Assembly: GCA_027066795.1 (NCBI GenBank)
Contig: JAMONA010000034.1
Coordinates: 1 to 7,376, forward strand
Source: Candidatus Kaiserbacteria bacterium
Lineage (GTDB): Bacteria > Patescibacteriota > Minisyncoccia > Phycocordibacterales > UBA2100
Length of the DNA stretch: 7,376 nt
Direction of reading: 5' to 3'
Below, piece by piece: positions 1-4,883 of this stretch. The stretch's first letter is position 1, and each line of letters begins with the position of its first letter. The translations under genes and the position numbers were made by a program. Under the pieces are notes generated by a model. It saw only the letters and a list, made by a program, of their open reading frames with translations, was not told the origin of the DNA and searched no databases.

Positions 1-263
1 TCTTGGTTTAGTATCTTATCACTAAAGCCTGCTACATGTGTATGCCGTATCTCACCAGAGTGGCCTTGCTCTACATAACTCTTAATATTTATTGTCACAA
101 CAGGCAAATTAAGGGCTTTACTAAGGCAATATGCCGGCATAAGCCCACCGCTTGGTATGGTTACTATGTATTTGTACTCTTTACCTGAAGCCTTAATATT
201 GGCCACAAGTTGGCGCTGTGCCTCGTAAAAATCCTCCCAACTTACTTGTATATTGCTACTCAT
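1..263 (-). CDS. Gpt-like phosphoribosyltransferase, 3' end truncated by window
   Basis: Reading the minus strand from ATG at 263-261 gives 87 codons that stay open to the window edge. The layout matches bacterial xanthine-guanine phosphoribosyltransferase (Gpt): an N-terminal VSWEDFYE (residues 7-14, compare VTWDML in E. coli Gpt), then a beta strand and turn IVTIPSGGLMPAYCLSKAL (33-51) in the position of IIAVSRGGLVPGALLAREL, then INIKSY (58-63) like the Gpt VCISSY segment. The family transfers phosphoribose from PRPP to a purine base in cytosolic salvage. The PRPP-binding acidic loop (DD-x-x-DTG type) would lie beyond the window, so activity cannot be judged. The Arg of the family's SRGG loop is replaced by Ser here (PSGG), which may change specificity. 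The gene diverges from the hydrolase at 314 and has its own -10 element 6 nt before the ATG. I am fairly sure of the PRTase fold and less sure of the substrate. Confidence 0.8.
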   Translation of the reverse strand, partial: MSSNIQVSWEDFYEAQRQLVANIKASGKEYKYIVTIPSGGLMPAYCLSKALNLPVVTINIKSYVEQGHSGEIRHTHVAGFSDKILNQ

Positions 264-269
264 TGAGTG

Positions 270-275
270 AGTATA
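270..275 (-). promoter_or_regulatory. extended -10 (TGATATACT) of the phosphoribosyltransferase gene, leaderless
   Basis: On the minus strand TATACT is preceded by TGA, giving TGnTATACT, an extended -10. Six nucleotides separate it from the ATG at 263, so transcription would begin at or next to the start codon. No good -35 was found 16-19 nt upstream, which is common for extended -10 promoters. There is no Shine-Dalgarno between promoter and ATG. Confidence 0.5.
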
Positions 276-301
276 TCACAAAACGATACTGTATCTTATG
301 C

Positions 302-307
302 TATTAT
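302..307 (+). promoter_or_regulatory. extended -10 (TGCTATTAT) of the MBL-fold hydrolase gene, leaderless
   Basis: TATTAT is preceded by TGC (299-301), an extended -10, and is followed by exactly 6 nt before the ATG at 314. The spacing mirrors that of the divergent gene on the other strand. The transcript would be leaderless, and no ribosome-binding sequence lies in the 6-nt gap. The two back-to-back -10 elements lie 26 nt apart (276-301) within the 50-bp gap between the two genes. Confidence 0.5.
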
Positions 308-313
308 TAGTTT

Positions 314-958
314 ATGAAGATAAAAAAGATTGGTCACTGTTGTTTGGTTATTGATATTGATGGAGTGCGGATACTTACTGACCCTGGAGAGTTTACTGCT
401 AGCTCGCATGCAGACATAACAGGTGTAAACATAATACTAATAACACACGAACATGCCGACCACTTACATGTAGACTCTTTAGTAGAGATAGTAGAGAATA
501 ATCAAGAGGTTATAGTGCTTACAAACTCTGCAACCGGTAAGCTCCTAGAGGAGAAGGGTATTGCCCATGAGATACTAGAGGGCAGGGACACCCAAGAGGT
601 AAACAGTATAAAGCTTGAGGCATTTGACGCTAAGCATGAGGAGATATTTGAAGACTTTGGCCAAGTGCAAAACACAGGTTACTTTATACAAGACAAGCTA
701 TTTTACCCAGGAGATGCATATTGTAACCCTGACAAGGAGGTAGATGTGCTAGCGCTACCTGTAGCAGGTCCTTGGTGTAAGGTTAAAGACGCCATAAGTT
801 ACGCACTTGAGGTGTCTCCGCGTATAGCCTTCCCGGTGCATGATAGCATGTTGCAAGAGGATAAGATTGGTGGCTCACACAAGGTGCCAGAGGTGATGTT
901 AACCAAGCATGGCATAGACTTTATACCCATGAAGTCAGGAGATGAGCGAGAATTTTAA
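314..958 (+). CDS. metallo-beta-lactamase-fold hydrolase, UlaG-like
   Basis: This 214-aa protein is a predicted cytosolic metal-dependent hydrolase. It opens with the family N-terminus IGHCCLVIDIDGVRILTDPG (6-25), like the GHSS...DG-x-RILTDP start of UlaG-type and related beta-lactamase superfamily II proteins. The metal-binding motif THEHADHLH supplies His45, His47, Asp49 and His50. Further likely ligands are His108 (AKHEE), Asp134 (YPGDAY) and His176 (PVHDS), so the di-metal site looks complete. Length is normal for a minimal member. There is no signal peptide and no extra domain. The substrate cannot be read from sequence: relatives act on lactones, cyclic phosphodiesters or RNA. The ATG at 314 starts right at the family N-terminus and has a -10 element 6 nt upstream, which supports this start. 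It stands 39 bp before the next gene, which has its own promoter-like sequence. Confidence 0.9.
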   Translation: MKIKKIGHCCLVIDIDGVRILTDPGEFTASSHADITGVNIILITHEHADHLHVDSLVEIVENNQEVIVLTNSATGKLLEEKGIAHEILEGRDTQEVNSIKLEAFDAKHEEIFEDFGQVQNTGYFIQDKLFYPGDAYCNPDKEVDVLALPVAGPWCKVKDAISYALEVSPRIAFPVHDSMLQEDKIGGSHKVPEVMLTKHGIDFIPMKSGDEREF

Positions 959-963
959 GTGGT

Positions 964-991
964 TTGTATTATTAGGTAACGGATATATTAT
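964..991 (+). promoter_or_regulatory. promoter of the lipocalin-like protein gene, leaderless
   Basis: TTGTAT (964-969) and TATTAT (986-991) are separated by 16 bp, and TATTAT lies 6 nt before the ATG at 998. The 39-bp gap between the two genes holds little else. Nothing resembles a Shine-Dalgarno before the ATG. Confidence 0.45.
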
Positions 992-997
992 ATAAAT

Positions 998-1387
998 ATG
1001 TATAAAAAAAGATTTAATTGGCTGGTTGTGATTATAATACTTGCCGTCTTCACAGGTGTGGGGTTCATATACATGCAAGGTGAGAGCAGTACACCAGTGG
1101 CTGAGCGTAGTGAGTCCGAGCTTATAGTGGGTACTTGGCAGAGTGATGACGATTCCAATTCTGTTGTTGAGTACAGTGAGGATGGTACAGCTAGAGATAT
1201 ATACGATGGAGACACGATTGCAAGCAATACATGGGCAATAGTTGATGGAGAGCAGCCGACCCTTGAGGTGGTGGTAGGCACAGACGTATTTAAATATATA
1301 ATACTAGACTTAAATGAAGGCGAGTTAGTAATGAGCTACGTACCTCGAGGCAACATATTGAGGTACCACAAGATAATGCAAGAATAA
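998..1387 (+). CDS. membrane-anchored lipocalin-like small protein
   Basis: The product is 129 aa. A positively charged start (MYKKRFN) is followed by one hydrophobic helix at about residues 8-26, with no lipobox cysteine, so it is either a signal anchor or an uncleaved leader. The rest should face outside the membrane. Residues 42-129 read as a small beta barrel of the lipocalin-like type: VGTWQS (44-49) followed by a strand ending in EDGTARD (61-67), then NTWAIVDG (77-84), then alternating strands up to LRYHKI. The pattern G-x-W, D-G-T, x-W-x-I and a closing L-x-Y-x-K is typical of the lipocalin-like small-protein families, which bind hydrophobic ligands or have no known role. Function is not assigned. 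It sits between a hydrolase and a rhodanese, each with its own promoter-like element, so no operon is implied. Confidence 0.8.
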   Translation: MYKKRFNWLVVIIILAVFTGVGFIYMQGESSTPVAERSESELIVGTWQSDDDSNSVVEYSEDGTARDIYDGDTIASNTWAIVDGEQPTLEVVVGTDVFKYIILDLNEGELVMSYVPRGNILRYHKIMQE

Positions 1388-1428
1388 CCATATACGGTAA
1401 TATAGGGTTTTGCACAACTAGGATTAAG

Positions 1429-1438
1429 TATTGTAGTA
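1429..1438 (+). repeat. TATTGTAGTA intergenic element, copy 1
   Basis: First of three identical 10-mers in the window, all in gaps between genes (others at 1994-2003 and 3366-3375). This copy lies 20 nt before the rhodanese ATG and just upstream of its -10-like hexamer. Its TTGTAG core resembles a -35 box, and a perfect TATAAT (1455-1460) follows at 18 bp, but that TATAAT overlaps the start codon. The role is unknown. Confidence 0.4.
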
Positions 1439-1445
1439 AACAGTG

Positions 1446-1451
1446 TATACT
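1446..1451 (+). promoter_or_regulatory. -10 element (TATACT) of the rhodanese gene, leaderless
   Basis: TATACT lies 7 nt before the ATG at 1459, the spacing seen for the other likely leaderless starts here. It is embedded in GTATAC, a small palindrome. No -35 match stands 16-19 bp upstream. The perfect TATAAT at 1455-1460 would start transcription downstream of the ATG, so it is a less likely choice. Confidence 0.4.
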
Positions 1452-1458
1452 ATATATA

Positions 1459-1971
1459 ATGAAGAGTGTATCTATAGATGAGCTAGATAAGTTATTGCAT
1501 GACGATGACCATGATGAGGTATTACTTGATGTACGAACTCCGGCAGAGTATAAAGGTGGGCATATTAAGGAGGCACAAAATGACCCATTATCAGAGATAG
1601 AGCAAGCGGCAAAGCACCTTAAAGACATAGGTACCGTATATGTTAGTTGTGGTACTGGCAACCGCAGTAGGCAGGCGTGCGAGATACTCAGTACCCATGG
1701 TATAAATGTAGTAAACGTAGAAGGAGGTCTCGGTGCTTGGGTTAAAGAGGGTAAGGCCGTAGAGTCTACTGGCAAGAAGGTGATACCAATAATACGACAA
1801 GTAATGATAGTTGCGGGGATACTTATGTTAATGAGTATAATAATGGGAGATATATATAGCGCATATTGGTACCTACTAGGTGCACTCGTTGGTGTGGGCT
1901 TATTATTTGCAGGGCTTACTGGCATATGTACCATGAGCAAGATCTTGGCCAAGATGCCTTGGAATAAGTAA
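1459..1971 (+). CDS. YgaP-like membrane rhodanese (sulfurtransferase)
   Basis: This 170-aa protein joins an N-terminal rhodanese domain (about 1-100) to a C-terminal membrane hairpin. Rhodanese marks are LLDVRTPAEYKGGHI (22-36), the active loop CGTGNR (64-69) with catalytic Cys64 in a C-x4-R loop, and VVNVEGGLGAWVKEG (84-98). Two hydrophobic helices follow at about 109-130 and 135-154, closing with GLLFAGLTGICTMSKILAKM (147-166) and then PWNK. This tail is very close to the end of E. coli YgaP (GLLFAG, GFCGM and KMPWN motifs), including a second conserved cysteine, Cys157. The family moves sulfane sulfur from the cysteine persulfide at the inner membrane, with the rhodanese domain facing the cytosol. 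The physiological acceptor is unknown. The start is supported by a -10 element 7 nt upstream and by the domain beginning at residue 1. The gene to the right is the sigma factor, 62 bp away and with separate promoter signals. Confidence 0.92.
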   Translation: MKSVSIDELDKLLHDDDHDEVLLDVRTPAEYKGGHIKEAQNDPLSEIEQAAKHLKDIGTVYVSCGTGNRSRQACEILSTHGINVVNVEGGLGAWVKEGKAVESTGKKVIPIIRQVMIVAGILMLMSIIMGDIYSAYWYLLGALVGVGLLFAGLTGICTMSKILAKMPWNK

Positions 1972-1993
1972 GGTGTAATAAAACATCTATTTA

Positions 1994-2003
1994 TATTGTA
2001 GTA
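1994..2003 (+). repeat. TATTGTAGTA intergenic element, copy 2
   Basis: Second identical copy, 22 nt after the rhodanese stop and 30 nt before the sigma-factor ATG. Its TTGTAG core (1996-2001) is 19 bp upstream of the TATTAT at 2021, so here it could serve as a weak -35 box. Alternatively it may be an operator for the sigma gene. Confidence 0.4.
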
Positions 2004-2020
2004 CTATATGAGGGAGGGTA

Positions 2021-2026
2021 TATTAT
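2021..2026 (+). promoter_or_regulatory. -10 element (TATTAT) of the sigma factor gene, leaderless
   Basis: TATTAT is followed by 7 nt and the ATG at 2034. A GGGAGGG tract (2012-2018) lies just upstream of the -10. It is 15 nt from the ATG, which is too far for a normal Shine-Dalgarno, and it would not be in the transcript if the TSS is at the ATG. The tract is the only purine-rich GGAGG-like sequence in front of any gene in the window. Confidence 0.45.
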
Positions 2027-2033
2027 TTATAAT

Positions 2034-2612
2034 ATGGATATAGACTTAGAGAAGATGAGTGACGCGGACTTGGTTGCACTAGTGCAGTCTGATAAGTCAG
2101 ATGATGTGCACTCTGCCTTTGCGGAGCTTGTAGGTCGTTATGAGGGTAAGATGACGCGTTACGCAAATAAGTTCCTGTATTCCTATGAGGATAGGCAAGA
2201 TGCCGTACAAGATGTATTTGTTAAGGTGTATAAGAATATTAATAGCTTTAACATGTCTCAACGTTTTTCTCCTTGGGTGTACCGTATTGCTCATAATACA
2301 TTTATTAACCATATTAAGAAGAATAAGCATGAAAAACTTGCAATCTTTGACGCTGACCAATTTTTTGCTTGGCATGCAGTAGATGAGAGTGCAGTAAGTG
2401 ACAGCAAGCAGAGAGAGGAGCGTGAGGTATTAAATCAGTGCCTAGAGAAGCTAGATGCTAAGTACCGTGAACCACTCGTACTATATTATTTTGCACAGAA
2501 AGATTATAAAGAGATAGCAGAGATATTAGAGCTGCCTACCGCTACTGTAGGTGTTAGATTACGGCGAGGTAGAGTGAAGATGAAGGATATATATAATATT
2601 ATTAATAGATAA
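2034..2612 (+). CDS. ECF-type RNA polymerase sigma factor (sigma-70 family)
   Basis: This 192-aa protein has the two-domain layout of extracytoplasmic-function sigma factors, with sigma regions 2 and 4 only. Region 2 spans about 27-97: FAELVGRYEGKMTRYANKF, then YEDRQDAVQDVFVKVYKNI (51-69, the core RNA polymerase-binding helix with its D-x-x-QDVF signature), then FSPWVYRIAHNTFINHIKKN (78-97), which covers the -10 melting and recognition helices. A linker of about 35 residues, acidic and Ser/Asp-rich in part, leads to region 4 (about 133-190), whose helix-turn-helix DYKEIAEILELPTATVGVRL (157-176) would read the -35. Length is typical. It directs RNA polymerase to a small set of promoters. The 3-TM protein 10 nt downstream is its likely regulator. 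Extra ECF domains were not seen. I am sure of the family; the target promoters are unknown. Confidence 0.96.
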   Translation: MDIDLEKMSDADLVALVQSDKSDDVHSAFAELVGRYEGKMTRYANKFLYSYEDRQDAVQDVFVKVYKNINSFNMSQRFSPWVYRIAHNTFINHIKKNKHEKLAIFDADQFFAWHAVDESAVSDSKQREEREVLNQCLEKLDAKYREPLVLYYFAQKDYKEIAEILELPTATVGVRLRRGRVKMKDIYNIINR

Positions 2613-2622
2613 CAAATACATC

Positions 2623-3342
2623 ATGAATCAAGATATAATTAAGAGTATAGTAGGCAAGATAAAGCAGGAGCGTGTCGTAAGACATTCGCGCTGTTATTTT
2701 ATACTAAGGGGGCTATTGTGGGCTATTGTGAGCATATTTTTGTTAGGGTTTACACTGTATATGGCTAGTATGGTTGGCTTTATCTTTATAGGTAATGGTT
2801 TAGGGGCACTATCTGGGCTTGGATTCATGGGGTTGTGGATTATGCTACGTTCATTGCCTTGGGTTTTGATTGTGATTGTTATTGTATTAGTTTTATTGCT
2901 CGAGTTTTTGGCTGCGAAGTTTAGCTTTGTATACAAGAGACCTCTTATATACTCACTGCTTGGCGTATCTATATTTATGATAATTGTCAGTGCTATGCTG
3001 GCTCAAACAGGTATGCATCGTAGAGCATTTGAATTGGGGGAAGAGTATAAGGTACCTTTTATAGGTACTATGTACCACAGTTATATACTACGTAGAGATA
3101 ACGAGGTGCATATAGGGATTATTGATGTAATCTCAAATGACCTAGATAAGGTGACTGTAATCTTGCGAGATGGTGAAGAGAAGCAAGTATATATAACTAA
3201 AGAAACAAGGATGCCACACAAGTCGGAGCTAATAGAGGGCATGATGATAATGGTGGTGGGTGACGATGATGCCGGGCAGATAGAGGCCTTAGGTATACGC
3301 CCACTAGAGCGTAAGCACATGTTAATGCCTGGACATTTATAA
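2623..3342 (+). CDS. three-helix membrane protein with extracytoplasmic DUF5666-like domain, putative anti-sigma factor
   Basis: The product is 239 aa. A short basic cytosolic N-terminus (MNQDIIKSIVGKIKQERVVR, 1-20) leads to three hydrophobic segments at about 26-57, 79-98 and 107-127. An outside domain (about 128-239) follows. Within it GIIDVISNDLDKVTVILRDG (165-184), VYITKETRM (189-197) and GMMIMVVGDDDAGQIEALGI (206-225) give the G-x-I ... V-T-V ... D-G ... T-x-x-T ... G ... V-x-V-x-G ... A-x-x-I rhythm of DUF5666-like OB/beta-barrel modules. It starts 10 nt after the sigma stop, so the two are almost certainly co-transcribed. By position it would hold the sigma factor at the membrane and release it on an envelope signal. 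This is inference: I see no ZAS zinc motif (H-x3-C-x2-C) and the N-terminus is short. It could instead be an unrelated membrane protein of the same regulon. The ATG at 2623 has no Shine-Dalgarno. Confidence 0.8.
   Translation: MNQDIIKSIVGKIKQERVVRHSRCYFILRGLLWAIVSIFLLGFTLYMASMVGFIFIGNGLGALSGLGFMGLWIMLRSLPWVLIVIVIVLVLLLEFLAAKFSFVYKRPLIYSLLGVSIFMIIVSAMLAQTGMHRRAFELGEEYKVPFIGTMYHSYILRRDNEVHIGIIDVISNDLDKVTVILRDGEEKQVYITKETRMPHKSELIEGMMIMVVGDDDAGQIEALGIRPLERKHMLMPGHL
2711..2730 (+). repeat. tandem 10-bp repeat x2 (GGCTATTGTG) inside the 3-TM protein gene
   Basis: Two perfect head-to-tail copies of GGCTATTGTG encode residues 30-36 (GLLWAIV) in the first membrane helix. The unit is not a multiple of three, so loss or gain of one copy would shift the frame near the 5' end of the gene. 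It may be chance sequence in a hydrophobic-coding tract. Confidence 0.6.
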
Positions 3343-3365
3343 TTTTGAAATATTATATAGATTTG

Positions 3366-3375
3366 TATTGTAGTA
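3366..3375 (+). repeat. TATTGTAGTA intergenic element, copy 3
   Basis: Third identical copy, 24 nt after the stop of the 3-TM protein and 76 nt before the secreted helical protein. No good -10 follows at 16-19 bp, so here an operator role fits better than a -35 role. The 109-bp gap 3343-3451 is the longest in the window between complete genes. It otherwise holds only the promoter at 3414-3442 and a weak imperfect inverted repeat near 3390-3400. Confidence 0.4.
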
Positions 3376-3413
3376 ATAAGTAGAGTAAGAGTTTTAAAAG
3401 ATTCTTCTCGAAT

Positions 3414-3442
3414 TTGCACAGATAGATTATAAATAATATAAA
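3414..3442 (+). promoter_or_regulatory. promoter of the secreted helical protein gene
   Basis: TTGCAC (3414-3419) and TATAAA (3437-3442) are 17 bp apart, the best -35/-10 pair in the window. The ATG at 3452 is 9 nt after TATAAA. An overlapping TAAAAT (3439-3444) would be 7 nt before the ATG, so the message is leaderless or has a leader of a few nucleotides. It starts a new transcription unit separate from the sigma pair. Confidence 0.5.
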
Positions 3443-3451
3443 ATATAAATT

Positions 3452-4069
3452 ATGAAAGACTTAAATAGCAAAAAGAAGAGGAAATATATAGTAGCAGGAG
3501 CATTGGGTGTGAGTATGGTTACTCTAGGTGTTGTAGGTGCGGCACAAGCAGCGCAAAGTACAGACGAGCAGAGGATGTTTAACAATGCTGGACATCATCG
3601 TGATAATGGACATTTACAAATTACTGCAGACATGATAGGCGTCTCTGTGCCTGAGTTGCAGGCACGTGTAGATAATGGTGAAAATATGCATGACATACTA
3701 GAGGCTGAGGGCATCTCTAAAGATGACATGAGGTCTGCATATAAAAATAAAAGGCAAGAGCGTATGGACGGAGCTGTATCTAACGGAAGGATGACACAAG
3801 AGCAAGCTAATAAGCATAAGGCTGAGATGGCAGGGCACCAAGGTAACCGAGAGGCTATACAGATAGCATTAGAGAACAGTGACTACGATGCTTGGAGCAC
3901 AGCTGTAGCGGGTACACCAATGGCAGAGAAGGTAAGTATTGAAAACTTCAGTAAAATTATAGAGGCACATAAGCTGCGCGAAGCCGGTAACCATGAAGAG
4001 GCTAGTACCATAATGCAAGAGCTAGGTTTTGCCAAGGGCGGCATGAAGACTCATAAAATGCACAGATAG
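3452..4069 (+). CDS. secreted helical protein of unknown function, His-containing
   Basis: This 205-aa protein has a clear Sec signal: a basic start (MKDLNSKKKRK), a hydrophobic core (about 12-30) and a likely signal peptidase site AQA|AQ after residue 33. The mature part is short amphipathic helices. Residues 57-90 (ITADMIGVSVPELQARVDNG, then ENMHDILEAEGIS) resemble the helical unit of secreted proteins in which a pattern like LGISVEELQ-x-A-x-x-x-GKT-x-x-EIA-x-x-x-GIS recurs. Residues 108-128 resemble the companion unit (AVSNGRMTQEQAN). Residues 138-195, including DYDAWSTAVAGTPMAEKVS, look like a C-terminal module that I recall from Patescibacteria proteins. His residues cluster just after the signal site (GHHRDNGH, 47-54) and at the C-terminus (THKMHR). 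Metal binding or a periplasmic-chaperone-like role is only a guess. The 33-bp gap to the next gene contains a TATAAT. Confidence 0.8.
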   Translation: MKDLNSKKKRKYIVAGALGVSMVTLGVVGAAQAAQSTDEQRMFNNAGHHRDNGHLQITADMIGVSVPELQARVDNGENMHDILEAEGISKDDMRSAYKNKRQERMDGAVSNGRMTQEQANKHKAEMAGHQGNREAIQIALENSDYDAWSTAVAGTPMAEKVSIENFSKIIEAHKLREAGNHEEASTIMQELGFAKGGMKTHKMHR

Positions 4070-4086
4070 TAGCTATTTATTAGCAA

Positions 4087-4092
4087 TATAAT
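4087..4092 (+). promoter_or_regulatory. perfect TATAAT upstream of the DUF2202 gene
   Basis: A consensus TATAAT lies 10 nt before the ATG at 4103, in the 33-bp gap after the secreted helical protein. It would give a leader of a few nucleotides. No -35 match is obvious, so it may be a weak internal promoter within an operon or a chance match in AT-rich sequence. The gap also contains GCTA-TTTAT-TAGC (4072-4084), a 4-bp-stem hairpin without a T-tract. Confidence 0.35.
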
Positions 4093-4102
4093 TAGATTAA
4101 AC

Positions 4103-4882
4103 ATGAAGAAAAATAAGCTAAATAAGGGGTTTGCACTTAGTGGCGCTATGGTAGCATGGGCACTTGGTCTTATGACACTATTAGGAGGTGGTGCATATGC
4201 AACTAATAGTATAATTAATAACAGTAGTGATAAAGATCATTCATTTGTGCCAAGCTATGATGCTCTTACAGGAGTACCAACAGGGGATTTATCAGAGACA
4301 GAGGCTGAAGGCTTGATAAGCATGAGAGAAGAGGAGAAGCTTGCAAGAGACGTATATCGTACAATGTTTGAGGTCTGGGGCGTTAAGATATTTGATAATA
4401 TATCTTATAGTGAAAACAGACATTCATTAGCTGTTAAGGAGTTGTTAGACAGGTACAATATTGAAGACCCTGTAAAAGATGACACTACAGGTGTGTTCAC
4501 TATCCCAGCTATGCAAGACCTATATGACAGTTTAGTTGCGCAAGGTAGCACATCTTTACTAGAGGCACTTAAGGTTGGGGCAACGATAGAGGACTTGGAT
4601 ATCTATGATTTAAACAACTGGATTTCAAATACTGATAACGAGGACATAGTAATGGTTTATGAAAATTTGATACGAGGCTCTCGTAATCATATGCGTTCAT
4701 TTGACAAGCAGATAGTCAAAAACGACGGTGTATACACAGCACAGTACTTGTCACAAGCGCAGATAGATGAGATACTTGCCGGAGACCAAGAGCAGGGTGG
4801 GCACGGAGACTCTACTCAAATAAAAGATAAACAAAGTGGGCAACAAGGCAATAGAGAGGGTCGACAAAGGGCAAGACAGTGA
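4103..4882 (+). CDS. exported DUF2202 ferritin-like protein
   Basis: This 259-aa protein starts with a basic, hydrophobic leader (about residues 1-34: KKNKLNKGF, then AMVAWALGLMTLLGG), probably a signal peptide or anchor. Residues 66-205 form a DUF2202 domain, a four-helix ferritin-like fold. Visible conserved features are LISMREEEKLARDVYRTMFE (71-90), the E-x2-H of SENRHS (Glu104, His107), TIEDLDIYDL (161-170, Glu163) and VYENLIRGSRNHMRSF (185-200, Glu187, His196). The Glu/His set is the kind that binds a di-iron centre in ferritin-like proteins, but which residues bind metal is inferred. No enzymatic function is established for the family. The last 35 residues are a Gln/Gly/Arg-rich tail (QEQGGHGD ... 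REGRQRARQ) that looks disordered. The stop TGA is followed after 1 nt by the ATG of the adaptor gene, so the two are tightly coupled. Confidence 0.93.
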   Translation: MKKNKLNKGFALSGAMVAWALGLMTLLGGGAYATNSIINNSSDKDHSFVPSYDALTGVPTGDLSETEAEGLISMREEEKLARDVYRTMFEVWGVKIFDNISYSENRHSLAVKELLDRYNIEDPVKDDTTGVFTIPAMQDLYDSLVAQGSTSLLEALKVGATIEDLDIYDLNNWISNTDNEDIVMVYENLIRGSRNHMRSFDKQIVKNDGVYTAQYLSQAQIDEILAGDQEQGGHGDSTQIKDKQSGQQGNREGRQRARQ

Positions 4883-4883
4883 T

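Noticed and set aside
1455..1460. Perfect TATAAT as the rhodanese promoter
   Set aside because: It overlaps the ATG at 1459, so the transcript would lack the start codon. The rhodanese domain needs that start, and no other start codon is close by.
1290..1952. A 220-codon open frame on the minus strand across the lipocalin-like and rhodanese genes
   Set aside because: It lies opposite two well-supported genes and the gap between them. Its translation is Ser/Ile/Pro-rich with no recognisable domain. The codon bias of the plus-strand genes explains the lack of stops.
2012..2018. GGGAGGG as Shine-Dalgarno of the sigma factor gene
   Set aside because: It is 15 nt from the ATG, too far for normal spacing, and a -10 hexamer lies between it and the start.
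3343..3451. Small RNA or riboswitch in the longest intergenic gap
   Set aside because: I see only weak AT-rich inverted repeats, no G+C-rich stem and no terminator. The promoter pair and one TATTGTAGTA site account for the recognisable sequence.
4071..4085. Hairpin GCTA-TTTAT-TAGC as a terminator
   Set aside because: The stem is only 4 bp and no T-run follows. The downstream gene is close and on the same strand.
4836..4883. GTG at 4836 as an upstream start for the adaptor
   Set aside because: It overlaps the DUF2202 gene by 47 bp, has no promoter or Shine-Dalgarno, and adds no family-conserved residues. The ATG at 4884 directly after the TGA fits translational coupling.
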